DNA of 64,000 bases from NCBI GenBank assembly GCA_016200135.1, contig JACQFI010000037.1, positions 1 through 64,000 on the forward strand, read 5' to 3'. The stretch comes from Planctomycetota bacterium (lineage in GTDB: Bacteria; Planctomycetota; SZUA-567; H5-PLA8). The translations under genes were made by a program, and so were the position numbers. Below are positions 16,498-25,355 of the stretch, piece by piece; positions within the stretch are counted from its first letter, which is position 1, and every line of letters begins with the position of its first letter. The notes below the pieces were generated by a model, which was given only the letters and a program-made list of their open reading frames with translations, ran no database searches and was not told the origin of the DNA.

Positions 16498-18927
16498 ATG
16501 GCGCAATTCGATCCGACGAGCACCGCTCGCTCCATTGCCCGCAGCAGCGGGGTCGATGCCAAACGCATCCTCGACGTGCTCCTTCGCACACTGGTCCAGA
16601 AAAAGACCGTCTCGCCCGAGGACCTCGACACAATTCTCGGCATCACGATCCGAAAAGTCGCGGACACCGTTTACGCGCAGGCGGTCTCGGTCTTCATGGT
16701 CGACAAGGCCACGCAGCGCATCCGCTTCAAGAACGTGTATTACTCCCCCAGCCTGTACGGCCTGGACGGCGCCAAGAAGAAGTTCTTCGACGCCAAGGCG
16801 AAGGAACTCGAGAACGTCACGCTGGCCCTCGACCAGGGCATCGTGGGCAAGGTGATCCAGACCGGCGAGCCGATCTTCCTGGAAGACGTACACAAGGACG
16901 CGAGTTTCTCCGACCAGATCGACAAGAGCACCGGGTTCAAGACGGTTTCGATGATTGCGGTCCCGCTCAAGGTCGACGACCAGACCATCGGCTGCATTCA
17001 GGTGCTCAACAAGTGCCCCGACAGCAAACGGGTCGTGAAGTTCACCGAGGAAGACGTGAACTTGGTACTCGAAGTCGCGACGTACTCGGCCAAGGTCGTC
17101 CAGCGCGCACTCGACCCCAACCCGCCGTTCAGCGACAAGGAGATGGCGCGGTACGTCGCGAAGCTGGCCAACTGCGAGTACATGGAATTGGATCCAACCT
17201 TCGAGCCCGCCACGGTGCTTATGGACCAGCTCGGCGAAGAGGTCCTCAAGCGCTACCAGATTCTGCCGCTGGCCAAAATCGCCGAGAAGACGCTGAAGGT
17301 GGGCCTGAGCAATCCGCTGGACTTCCAGTCGATTCAGGATTTCGAGGTCGTGACCGGCTACAAAATGGGCGAGAGGATCGTGCTCTCGTCCGGCGACATC
17401 AAGGAAGCGCTGCTCAAGGCCTACCCCGAAGCCTCGCAAGTCTCCGAGATGGCCGATGTGATCAAGGACGAATTCGGCGTCGGCGATGCGACCTCGGACG
17501 TGGCCGTGCGCGACGAGGACGACGAGAACTCCGCGCCGATCGTGAAGCTGGCCAACCGCATCATCGAGGACGCGTACATCCAGGGCGCAAGCGACATTCA
17601 CGTCGAGCCCTTCGAAAACAAGGTCATGGTCCGCTACCGCATCGACGGCATCTGCAAAGAGAAGCTGGCGCTGCCCAAGCAGGCCCACCGCGCGCTCGTG
17701 AGCCGCTTCAAGATCATGAGCGAACTGAACATCGCGGAACGCCGCCTGCCGCAGGACGGGCGCATCGTGTATAAGAAGTTCAACGCGAAATTCGACCTGG
17801 ATCTGCGCGTATCCGTGGCGCCGATGAACCACGGCGAAAAATTGTGCATGCGCATCCTGGACAAGACCAAGTCTACCCTGCCGCTCGATAAGCTCGGTTT
17901 CTCGCCCTACAACCTCGAACTCTACCGCCGCGTTATCCAGGCGCCGTACGGCATGATCCTGCACTGCGGACCGACGGGCTCGGGCAAGTCGATGACGCTG
18001 TACGCGGCGCTCAATGAGATCAACAGCCCCGAATGGAACATCTCCACGGCCGAGGACCCGATCGAATATACGCTCGCCGGCATCAACCAAATGCAGGTAA
18101 AGAAGGACATCGGCCTCACCTTCGCCGCGGCGCTGCGCTGCTACCTGCGCCAGGACCCCGACATCATCCTCGTCGGCGAAATCCGCGACCAGGAGACCGC
18201 CGAGATTGCCACCGAAGCGGCCCTCACCGGCCACGTGCTGCTCAGCACGCTGCACACCAACGACGCGCCGTCCACCATCACGCGCCTCGTGGAGATGGGC
18301 ATCGAACCGTTCATGCTCTCCACGTCGCTGATCTGCGTGTGCGCGCAGCGCCTGATGCGGCGGCTGTGTTCGTGCAAAGTCGCCGGCGATCCCCGGCCCG
18401 ACGAGCTCGAATATCTGCTCCGCGCGCGCGACGAGGCGCTCGTCACCAAGATCAATCGCCCGTCGGGCTGCCCCAAGTGCGGCAAGACGGGCTACAAGGG
18501 CCGCACCGGTATTCACGAGCTGATGGTCAACACCGACGAGCTGCGCGAGATCATCAACAAGCACGGCAACTCGGAACAGATCAAGGAAGCCGCGCGGCGC
18601 GGCGGCATGCGCACCCTCTTTGAAGACGCGATGGAGAAGGTAAAGCTCGGGATTACGTCGCTGCCCGAATCCATGGGCACCGCGAAGCCCGACGACCAGT
18701 TCGTGAAAACAACCTACGAGGCCGCGGCGTCCGAGGCCGCCTGGGCCAAGCAGCAGAAGGGCGAGAAGCGGTCCGGCGGGCATCCGGCGGTGGCTTCCAA
18801 GCAGGCCGCGGCATCCACTGCCGCTGCGCCCGCCGTCGAGGCGCCCACGCCGGAGAAGAAATCCACCGGCAACACGGTGGTCGGCCTGGGCTGGCTCGCG
18901 GAAGTGGACGAAAAAGATAAGAAGTGA
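16498..18927 (+). CDS. GAF-fused GspE/PilB-type secretion ATPase
   Basis: An 809-residue ATPase of the type II secretion/type IV pilus assembly family. A GAF domain occupies about 20-205 (ITIRKVADTVYAQAVSVFMV, GIVGKVIQTGEPIFLED, MIAVPLKVDDQTIGCIQVLN). An MshEN/T2SSE N-domain follows at about 210-320. The ATPase core has Walker A GPTGSGKS at 491-498, Walker B around 553-562 (DPDIILVGEIRD) and a cysteine cluster (CSC...CPKC) before GRTGIHELM. An Ala/Pro-rich tail of about 70 residues ends the protein. GGGAGG lies upstream of the ATG. No pilin, platform or secretin gene is nearby. The GAF domain suggests control by a small ligand such as a cyclic nucleotide. Confidence 0.92.
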   Translation: MAQFDPTSTARSIARSSGVDAKRILDVLLRTLVQKKTVSPEDLDTILGITIRKVADTVYAQAVSVFMVDKATQRIRFKNVYYSPSLYGLDGAKKKFFDAKAKELENVTLALDQGIVGKVIQTGEPIFLEDVHKDASFSDQIDKSTGFKTVSMIAVPLKVDDQTIGCIQVLNKCPDSKRVVKFTEEDVNLVLEVATYSAKVVQRALDPNPPFSDKEMARYVAKLANCEYMELDPTFEPATVLMDQLGEEVLKRYQILPLAKIAEKTLKVGLSNPLDFQSIQDFEVVTGYKMGERIVLSSGDIKEALLKAYPEASQVSEMADVIKDEFGVGDATSDVAVRDEDDENSAPIVKLANRIIEDAYIQGASDIHVEPFENKVMVRYRIDGICKEKLALPKQAHRALVSRFKIMSELNIAERRLPQDGRIVYKKFNAKFDLDLRVSVAPMNHGEKLCMRILDKTKSTLPLDKLGFSPYNLELYRRVIQAPYGMILHCGPTGSGKSMTLYAALNEINSPEWNISTAEDPIEYTLAGINQMQVKKDIGLTFAAALRCYLRQDPDIILVGEIRDQETAEIATEAALTGHVLLSTLHTNDAPSTITRLVEMGIEPFMLSTSLICVCAQRLMRRLCSCKVAGDPRPDELEYLLRARDEALVTKINRPSGCPKCGKTGYKGRTGIHELMVNTDELREIINKHGNSEQIKEAARRGGMRTLFEDAMEKVKLGITSLPESMGTAKPDDQFVKTTYEAAASEAAWAKQQKGEKRSGGHPAVASKQAAASTAAAPAVEAPTPEKKSTGNTVVGLGWLAEVDEKDKK

Positions 18928-18929
18928 CG

Positions 18930-18951
18930 CGCGCTTACACGAATAAGCGCG
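18930..18951. terminator. Hairpin shared by two convergent genes
   Basis: CGCGCTTA at 18930-18937 pairs with TAAGCGCG at 18944-18951 across a six-base loop. It begins three bases after the ATPase stop and overlaps the stop of the convergent heparinase-like gene. There is no T-tract, so it may be a weak bidirectional terminator or an RNA 3'-end protector. Confidence 0.4.
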
Positions 18952-20809
18952 TCTCGACTTTTAAATGGCCTTCGTCGTCGCTGCGATAGACGGCCTCGAT
19001 GCGGCAGAGCGTCCTATCCTTAAAATCCCTGAGCAGGAGGTCCGCGGGCATAAACGGCGTCGGGCACAGCGCAAACGGCGCCGGCGAGATCTCGCAGTTC
19101 AGCCCGCCCAGCCGCAGCCGGAAGCCCCCGCCCTCCACGCGCTCGTCCGGCTCCTTGAAGCTTTCCAACGCCCAGAGCACGTGCGTGATCTTCTGCCGCG
19201 GTGCCTTGGTCTTGAAGACGTCGCTGATCACCACGCGCGCCGGCGCTTCTTCGGCCGCCGGCCAGCGCTCTAAGGTGCGCGTCCACGCGAGCAGCCCTGC
19301 TTCGGGCGGATACGCGGCGGTCAGGTCGAGCACGAACCTGGGAATCTCGCCCTCGGGCGTCCACGCGAGCACTTTGCCTGCGGCCTCCGCGCCAGTGCGC
19401 TGCTCGTGCTCGCCGATCACCGGACAACAGTGCCCGAGGCTCGAGGCCGTAACGTATTTATACCGGTTGGGGCCGAAGAAATCGGATTTGTAGACCGGCG
19501 CGCCCAGGTCCGGGACGACGATCTTGCCATCCAGCGCCACGATGAAGTGGCCCAGATCGTTGTGGTTGTGCCGCTCGGCGTTGTGCCCGCCCGAGAGGCA
19601 GACGATTAGCTCGCCTTTCGGCGTGGCCTCGCGCAGGATCGCAACTTGCTGGTCTTCCAGATAGCTGGCGACGGTGCGCTTGGTCTCGGCCGGCAACCGA
19701 GCGGAGGAACCGCGCGCAGCGCGCGCGTCCTCGAAATACTCCGTGCCCGGCGCGGCCAGAATCCGCAGGAGCATGCCGAACATCCGGCCTCCGCCGGAAG
19801 GACTCTCGTGCATCCAGCGCGCCAGGAAAGCATTGTCCGCCGCGGCCGCCAGCCAGGGCACGAAATAGGCCTGCGCGCGCGCGGTCAGCCCGGCGTCGTT
19901 GCCGCTGAAGAAGGTGTCGCCGAAGAGATGCGTGCGGCGCGGGTAGTCGGCGATGCGGCGGAACCGTTCGAGGTTGAAGGTCAGCGCAAACTCGTCGCGT
20001 TCGAGCCGGCTCAGGCCCAGGCAGGCCAAGCCCATCCCGTACGTCCAATACCCGACGCCTTCGTCGCACTCGCCGCTGGGCGTAAAGCCGATCTCGAAGA
20101 AGCGCTTCAGCGCCGTGAGCGCGCGCTCGCGCGCCTTCGGGCGCGGCTGACCTTGAACCGCAAGCGAATCGCACGCGGCGAGGATGCTGCCCGCGCAGAC
20201 GCCGGTCCAGTTGTTCGTACTCGTCTGCTTGGGGTGGTCCCACCACGTATCGACGCCCTCGGCATAGGGCGTCAGGATGCGTGCGTCGATTTCGTGGACG
20301 ACCGAATCCGCGAGCGTCTTCGAGACGGAATCCATCCACGGCTTGAGGCACTCGCGGAACTCCGCGAACTGTGCGGCCATCTCGCACGCGGCCAGGTCCA
20401 GCGTGGGCTTGCCGGAGGCCGGCAGGTCCATGCCGGGAAGATGCGCCGAGACCGCCCAGGTCGATTCCGTAAGGAAACTCCAGGTCCAATCGAGCAACCG
20501 GTCGTCGGCGTCTTTCGGGTCCAAGCCCAGCACGCAGCGGCGCAGCGCCAGCGCGGACCAGATGCCGCGATCGGACTGCCAGCGCCGGTCGAGACGGCCG
20601 CGGTCGTTGTCGAGCTTGGCGGCCAGGAAATCCGTCGCGCATGGCACCGGCGGTTCGGGCGAGGCTTCCCCGCAGGTCCTTTCGATCTGCTCGAAGAACT
20701 CCGTGAACCGGGGCTCACGCCGCACGGCATCCCAAAACGGGCGGTCGTCCATGGCATGCGGCGTGAAGCGGTAGTACGCGCTGAGTGATGGATTCACGGG
20801 CAGAGGCAT
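18935..20809 (-). CDS. Heparinase II/III-family polysaccharide lyase
   Basis: A 624-residue protein of the heparinase II/III fold: an N-terminal alpha/alpha toroid followed by a beta-sandwich. Recognisable pieces are NNWTGVCAGSILAA (toroid asparagine region), GECDEGVGYWTYGMG (catalytic tyrosine region) and HNHNDLGHFIVALDGKIVV (metal/active-site histidines). Enzymes of this group cleave uronic-acid polysaccharides by beta-elimination. No signal peptide is visible, so the protein is probably cytoplasmic and acts on imported oligosaccharides. AGGTGA precedes the ATG. The PFK gene lies upstream on the same strand. The substrate cannot be predicted. Confidence 0.85.
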   Translation of the reverse strand: MPLPVNPSLSAYYRFTPHAMDDRPFWDAVRREPRFTEFFEQIERTCGEASPEPPVPCATDFLAAKLDNDRGRLDRRWQSDRGIWSALALRRCVLGLDPKDADDRLLDWTWSFLTESTWAVSAHLPGMDLPASGKPTLDLAACEMAAQFAEFRECLKPWMDSVSKTLADSVVHEIDARILTPYAEGVDTWWDHPKQTSTNNWTGVCAGSILAACDSLAVQGQPRPKARERALTALKRFFEIGFTPSGECDEGVGYWTYGMGLACLGLSRLERDEFALTFNLERFRRIADYPRRTHLFGDTFFSGNDAGLTARAQAYFVPWLAAAADNAFLARWMHESPSGGGRMFGMLLRILAAPGTEYFEDARAARGSSARLPAETKRTVASYLEDQQVAILREATPKGELIVCLSGGHNAERHNHNDLGHFIVALDGKIVVPDLGAPVYKSDFFGPNRYKYVTASSLGHCCPVIGEHEQRTGAEAAGKVLAWTPEGEIPRFVLDLTAAYPPEAGLLAWTRTLERWPAAEEAPARVVISDVFKTKAPRQKITHVLWALESFKEPDERVEGGGFRLRLGGLNCEISPAPFALCPTPFMPADLLLRDFKDRTLCRIEAVYRSDDEGHLKVETRLFV

Positions 20810-20863
20810 GGATCACCTATAGAGATTGCGGGAACCTATCAAGTTTCCGCGGTACGCCCGCGG

Positions 20864-21967
20864 TCAGTCTCCAAAGCAGATGCCCATCTCGCGGCCGGTG
20901 AGCACCGTGTCGTCGTAAACAGACACCTTCTTGGTGTCCCGGATCACCTCTTCGATGGGCACGTGCCCCATTGAGGGCGGGTTGAAGCAGATCATATTGC
21001 CCCACATGCCCTCGGCGGCCAGGCGCACCGCCGCCGCTCCGTAGCGCAGGGCGAGCAGCCGGTCGTACGTGCTGGGCGAACCGCCGCGCTGCAAGTGCCC
21101 CAGCACCAGGGAGCGCGTCTCGAGGCCCGTCCGCTTGGTGATCTCACTGGCGACCCATTCGCCGATGCCGCCCAGGCGCTGCTCGCGTCCGCGCACTTTG
21201 CCGCCCTTGAAGAACATGCCCTGGCCTTTGGGGTGCGCGCCCTCGGCCACGCAGACGATCGAGTAGGTCCGCCCGAGTTTCCTGCGGTTGAGGATGTGGT
21301 CGCAGATCGCTTGCATGGTGAACGGAATCTCGGGAATCAGGATCACGTTGCACGATCCCGAGAGCCCCGAGTGCAGCGCGATCCAGCCGGAATAGCGGCC
21401 CATCACTTCCACCACCATAATGCGCTCGTGCGCCGCCGCGGTGCTATGCAGCTTGTCGATCGCCTCGGTTGCCGTCTGCACAGCGGTATCGAAGCCGAAC
21501 GTGCGGTGCGTGCAGGCCATGTCGTTATCAATGGTCTTCGGGACGCCGATGATGGGAATACCCATCTGCATCAGCTTGTGGCCAATGCGCATCGAGCCGT
21601 CGCCGCCCACCGCGATCAGGCCGTCGATCTTGAGCTTGTGAAAGTTGTCGACGATGACGTCGGCCGCCAGGCGTTTTTTCTTGCACCCAGGCACGGTGAT
21701 GTAGGTTTCGAACGGATTGCCGCGATTGACGGTGCCTAGAATCGTTCCGCCCTGCGAAGCAATCCCCAGCACGGCCTGCCGGTTGAGTTTCATCACGGGT
21801 TCGCCGCCCAACAGGCTGCCGTAGCCGTGGCGAATTCCCAGGACCTCCCAACCGCGGCGGCGCGCGCAGAGCGTGACCGCCCGGATGACCGCGTTCAGGC
21901 CGGGGGCGTCGCCGCCGCCCGTGTTAATGGCAATGCGATGAATCTTGTGCGGACCTAGATTGGCCAA
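20864..21967 (-). CDS. pfkA: 6-phosphofructokinase
   Basis: A 367-residue phosphofructokinase that phosphorylates fructose 6-phosphate at the committed step of glycolysis. Signatures: NTGGGDAPGLNAVIR (15-29), GGDGS at 121-125 and PKTIDND at 143-149 with the catalytic D147. The glycine of GGDGS is typical of ATP users, whereas the lysine of PKTIDND is typical of pyrophosphate users. This mixed combination is known in some ATP-dependent PFKs of the long or group X type, so the donor should be tested. The start is TTG, preceded by a strong GAGGAGGAG about five bases upstream. Confidence 0.95.
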   Translation of the reverse strand: MANLGPHKIHRIAINTGGGDAPGLNAVIRAVTLCARRRGWEVLGIRHGYGSLLGGEPVMKLNRQAVLGIASQGGTILGTVNRGNPFETYITVPGCKKKRLAADVIVDNFHKLKIDGLIAVGGDGSMRIGHKLMQMGIPIIGVPKTIDNDMACTHRTFGFDTAVQTATEAIDKLHSTAAAHERIMVVEVMGRYSGWIALHSGLSGSCNVILIPEIPFTMQAICDHILNRRKLGRTYSIVCVAEGAHPKGQGMFFKGGKVRGREQRLGGIGEWVASEITKRTGLETRSLVLGHLQRGGSPSTYDRLLALRYGAAAVRLAAEGMWGNMICFNPPSMGHVPIEEVIRDTKKVSVYDDTVLTGREMGICFGD

Positions 21968-22145
21968 AAAGCTCCTCCTCTCAAGCTCCCGCGCGCATTG
22001 TATGGACTTGCCGCCTGTATGCCAGAGAGGTTAAGGGGATGCGGTGCCTGGGTTGGTTTTGCGCGTGCGCTTTCAGAGGCGATGTGGCCTTAACAGGGCG
22101 CCTTCGGCCCGTTAGAGTCCTTTGTGCGGAAGATTATTCGAACGG

Positions 22146-22832
22146 ATGCCTATGCACGGACGCCCCGAACCTCGAAACGCTCCGGTTGGAACCGCGGCCG
22201 GTGCGCCGGTGCGCCGCGAAGCCGCGCCGCAAGACTTGGCGCTGCTGAAGGCGGCGCGAATCCAGAAAGCCAAGGAGAGCTCGCGCAAGACCGCCTGTGT
22301 GCTCTTCGCGATCGCAGGCGCGCTTTTCCTAGGCGTGCTTGTGCCCACGCTACTCACTGCCATGCATACCGTGGACCAGGAGCCCTTGCGCATCCCCGAG
22401 TCCCAGATTCCGTACGTTTTTCTGCGCTTCCTCGTCAAGTTCCTGGTGCTCGTGATTTGCGCCGCCGCGGGTTGCGGGCCCGGCGCGGCGCTGCTCGCGG
22501 GGTATTTCCTCTACCGGCTGATGAAACACCCCTGCACCAAGGAAGCCGACGAGCGCGCGGCCATCTCCCACGGCGCGAAGCTGGGCGCGCTCTTCGCCTT
22601 CTTCAACCTGCCCGGCTTTCTGGCATTGGTGTTTCTGTATTACGAGGACTTCGCGTTCCTGCGCGTGCTGGCGCTCTTCATGATCACGGGGGCGACATGC
22701 GGCGGATGGATCGGCTGGCAGGCCTATCGCGCCCACCATCTCGAACGCGGGTTCTTCCCGCGGTTCACGCTGGGTACGCTGGTCTCGCTGGCGTTGGGCT
22801 GGGGCGCGCTGCTGGTGTTGTTCGGGCCCTGA
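22146..22832 (+). CDS. Four-helix membrane protein A1 (flank of duplicated locus)
   Basis: About 228 residues with four hydrophobic segments (ACVLFAIAGALFLGVLVPTLL, FLVKFLVLVICAAAG, GALFAFFNLPGFLALVFLYY, TLGTLVSLALGWGALLVLF). No family is recognised. The C-terminal part MITGATCGGWIGWQAY...FPRFTLGTL aligns clearly with the protein at 29671-30270, so the two are paralogs at the two ends of the duplicated P-R-X locus. A TTG at 22122 is an alternative start; ATG at 22146 is preferred. The gene ends two bases before the stop of the convergent protease gene. Confidence 0.7.
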   Translation: MPMHGRPEPRNAPVGTAAGAPVRREAAPQDLALLKAARIQKAKESSRKTACVLFAIAGALFLGVLVPTLLTAMHTVDQEPLRIPESQIPYVFLRFLVKFLVLVICAAAGCGPGAALLAGYFLYRLMKHPCTKEADERAAISHGAKLGALFAFFNLPGFLALVFLYYEDFAFLRVLALFMITGATCGGWIGWQAYRAHHLERGFFPRFTLGTLVSLALGWGALLVLFGP

Positions 22833-22834
22833 GT

Positions 22835-24010
22835 TTACGGCAGCCGCATCTGCGCCCCGACGACAATCACGTTCGGATTGCGAATGTTGTTCGCCGCGAT
22901 CAGATCGTTGAGCGCGACCTTGAAGCGCCGGGCGATCTTCGTCAGGTTGTCGCCTTCCTGAACCACATACACGGCGGGCACGGCTTCTTTTACAGGCGCC
23001 GGCGCCTTGGGCGCTGCGAGCGTGGCGCGCTCTTCGGCGCTGGCCAGTTCCACCACCGGCGGCATATTGGCTTTTAACACGGGAGCCGCAGGCACAGGCG
23101 GCGCGGCGGGCGCTTCCGTTCTCGAAGCGACCGCTACTTTTTCTGCCGAAGGCGGAGGCGGCGCTTCGCTCGCCGCCAAGGCCGGACCTTTCACCTGAGC
23201 TTGCGGCGCAAGGACCTGCAAGGTCTTGGCGAATTCCTGCGGCGGAGGAGTCTGTTTGGTCTCATGCCGGGCCACCGTAGCTACGAGCGTCTCGCGCGTA
23301 CCGCCCTTGCGCTGCCTTTCGAGAAAGCTCCTGACCGCGGCCACCGGTACGAAGAGGCCGATTTCATGGTCCAGGTCGCCGTCCTTGGGGACGCCCGCCA
23401 CGGCCACGCCGATCACCTTGCCGCTGTCCGAGGCGACGAACGGACCGCCGCTGTCGCCGTGATCGAACGGAATGCGCACGGAGGTCCGGATGGAGCCGCT
23501 GTCGAAGCGCTTGGTCAGTTTGCCATCGAAGAGTTTCACCGGAATACCTCGGGGCGATCCGGCCAGGATCGTCTCCGCGCCAACTTCCGAATCTTCGTCT
23601 GCCAACTCCGCAAGCACCGGAACCGGATCGTTGGATTCCAGCAGACACAGGTCGAGTTCCTTATCGAAGGCGAGCACGCGGCATTTGGACCAGACGGTGC
23701 GGTCCGCACTCTCCAGTTCGATCTTGACCGTGCTGAATGGCGCGCCATTGTCGTCCAACACGTTATGCGCGGCGCTCAAGAGATAATGGGACCCTTGGTA
23801 GCCGTAGGGCGACAGGTTCACGCCAAAAGCGGTGCCGTGCCCCGTGATGACGGACCTTCCCTCGGTGCGCTCGTACTGAATGCGGACGGCCGAATTTAAT
23901 AGCTTTGCACGCTGTGTAGAATCCAGGGCTTGGAGGTTAGTGATCACCGTAGTCAAAACCAAGCCGGCTACTAAACCAGCGCCGAGTAGTCGCCTTTGCG
24001 TTCCAGGCAT
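22835..24010 (-). CDS. Exported trypsin-like serine protease with LysM domain (P1)
   Basis: 391 residues with an N-terminal signal (LLGAGLVAGLVLTTVITNL). The trypsin-like domain (about 40-235) has a complete triad: H82 in LLSAAHNV, D120 in DKELDLCLLE and S187 in DHGDSGGPF. A Pro/Ala-rich linker (about 250-345) leads to a LysM peptidoglycan-binding domain at 347-391 (YVVQEGDNLTKIARRFKV). It is probably a cell-wall-tethered periplasmic or surface protease. GGAG precedes the ATG. It is divergent from the repeat-protein gene R1, and the same divergent pair recurs at 26190-28657. Confidence 0.93.
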   Translation of the reverse strand: MPGTQRRLLGAGLVAGLVLTTVITNLQALDSTQRAKLLNSAVRIQYERTEGRSVITGHGTAFGVNLSPYGYQGSHYLLSAAHNVLDDNGAPFSTVKIELESADRTVWSKCRVLAFDKELDLCLLESNDPVPVLAELADEDSEVGAETILAGSPRGIPVKLFDGKLTKRFDSGSIRTSVRIPFDHGDSGGPFVASDSGKVIGVAVAGVPKDGDLDHEIGLFVPVAAVRSFLERQRKGGTRETLVATVARHETKQTPPPQEFAKTLQVLAPQAQVKGPALAASEAPPPPSAEKVAVASRTEAPAAPPVPAAPVLKANMPPVVELASAEERATLAAPKAPAPVKEAVPAVYVVQEGDNLTKIARRFKVALNDLIAANNIRNPNVIVVGAQMRLP

Positions 24011-24255
24011 GATTTTTCTCCATTCTCCATGAATAAGTCCTGCCTCGGTATCGACTAAAAGGGGGCAGTACGTGAAGGGATTTGAGGCTGGCAGATCTTT
24101 TGTCCATGCTTAGAAATGGGTAGATCCCAACTTTGAGGAAGTTCGCTTGAAACAAGTGTTTTGAAGCGCAGAAATCTTACGACTTGCAGTTGGAATTCAG
24201 CCTGGGCTGGGTAAAAGTGTAGGAGCCATCCAGATTCTTACCAGATCGACTCAGG

Positions 24256-24273
24256 CACTCGGGAAAACGAGTG
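24256..24273 (+). promoter_or_regulatory. Hairpin before the R1 ribosome site
   Basis: CACTCG (24256-24261) and CGAGTG (24268-24273) are perfect complements around a GGAAAA loop, 14 bases upstream of the AAGGAGG of R1. It could influence translation initiation or leader stability. The R2 copy lacks an obvious equivalent. Confidence 0.4.
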
Positions 24274-24301
24274 TCCTCGGCTAAAAAGGAGGAGTGACGT
24301 C

Positions 24302-25270
24302 ATGATGAGCAAAAAATTAGCAGGTATTCTTGCGCTTGCGGCCCTGGTTGCCGGTTTGAACCTCGCCGTCCGCGCCGCGGACACTCCGACGGAAGTTCCC
24401 TTTGAAGAGGGCAAAGAACCGCCGCCCTGCAAGCCGGGCGAAGGCTGGTGCCTGGTGACGGTCCCCGCGATCTATAAGACGGTGCCGAAGCAGCAGCAGA
24501 CGCAGGCCGCCACTTTCTACATGGAAGCGGTGCCCGCGAAGTTCGAGACCAAGCCGGAAGTCGTCGCGCTGGCTCCCGAAAAGAAAGTCTCCACGGTCGT
24601 GCCGGCCAAGTTCAAGACCGAGGCCGTCAAGGTCATGGTTCACCCGGAATACAAGGTGATCGAGGTCGTCCCGGCGCAGTTCGAATGGGCCGAAGAGAAG
24701 GTCGAAGCTCGCGCGGCGTACGACACGCTGACGGTGAGCGACGCGACCTACAAGATCGTTCCCGAGCAGATCCAGGTGGCCCCGGCGACCTCCTATTGGA
24801 AGAAGGAAGAGGGCAAGGACTGCTACTGCATGTGCGAGAAACCCGCGAAGTTCGTCACCGTCAACAAGGAAATGCTCGATAAGGACGCCGTTCAGAACAA
24901 GGCCTCGGTTCCGGCCGTGTTCAAGACAGTCAAGGTCCAGAAGCTAGTGAAGCCGGCGAGCGTGGTCGAGAAGACGATTCCGGCCGAGTACATCACGGTG
25001 GACAAGGAAGTCGTCGACGCCCCCGCATCCGTGACCGCCGCGACCGTTCCCGCCAAGAGCGAGACGATCAACAAGGAAATTGAAGTCGCCAAGGCGACGA
25101 CCCGCAAGATCGAGATTCCCGCGAAGTTCGAGACGGTCAACGAGACGGTGCTCGACAAGCCCGCGCACCTCGTCTGGCGCAAGAACACCTGCAACTGCGG
25201 CTCCATCGTGGCCAAGTACAAGGAAGTGCCCGGCACCGATGAGGAAAGCCTCCTGAAGTTCTCGAAGTAA
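24302..25270 (+). CDS. Exported VPA-[KE]-[FY]-x-T repeat protein (R1)
   Basis: 322 residues with a signal peptide ending near AVRAADTP. The body contains about ten degenerate repeats of roughly 20-25 residues of the form (V/I)PA(K/E)(F/Y)xTVxKxV, for example TVVPAKFKTEAV, TIPAEYITVDKEV and IEIPAKFETVNETV. A central DCYCMCEKPAK and a C-terminal TCNCGS carry most of the cysteines. Similar PA-Y-x-TV repeats occur in OmpA-like and peptidoglycan-associated envelope proteins (from memory). No catalytic motif is seen; it looks structural. AAGGAGG lies nine bases before the ATG. The paralog R2 is at 27695-28657. Confidence 0.85.
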   Translation: MMSKKLAGILALAALVAGLNLAVRAADTPTEVPFEEGKEPPPCKPGEGWCLVTVPAIYKTVPKQQQTQAATFYMEAVPAKFETKPEVVALAPEKKVSTVVPAKFKTEAVKVMVHPEYKVIEVVPAQFEWAEEKVEARAAYDTLTVSDATYKIVPEQIQVAPATSYWKKEEGKDCYCMCEKPAKFVTVNKEMLDKDAVQNKASVPAVFKTVKVQKLVKPASVVEKTIPAEYITVDKEVVDAPASVTAATVPAKSETINKEIEVAKATTRKIEIPAKFETVNETVLDKPAHLVWRKNTCNCGSIVAKYKEVPGTDEESLLKFSK

Positions 25271-25281
25271 CTTGGCCGTTC

Positions 25282-25318
25282 GGAGGGCCTGAACCCTGCG
25301 TTCAGGCCCTCCTTGTTT
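25282..25318 (+). terminator. Rho-independent terminator between R1 and X1
   Basis: A perfect 13-bp stem (25282-25294 with 25300-25312), a five-base loop and TTGTTT form a strong intrinsic terminator 12 bases after the R1 stop. X1 starts 38 bases later, so either X1 has its own promoter or readthrough sets the R1:X1 ratio. Confidence 0.85.
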
Positions 25319-25355
25319 CTGGACTTCGCCCGACTAAGCCCCAAGGGAGATTACC

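Noticed and set aside
16414-18783. 789-codon minus-strand frame opposite the GspE-like gene
   Set aside because: Very long antisense frame typical of high-GC DNA; it reads as low-complexity His/Val/Asp-rich shadow.
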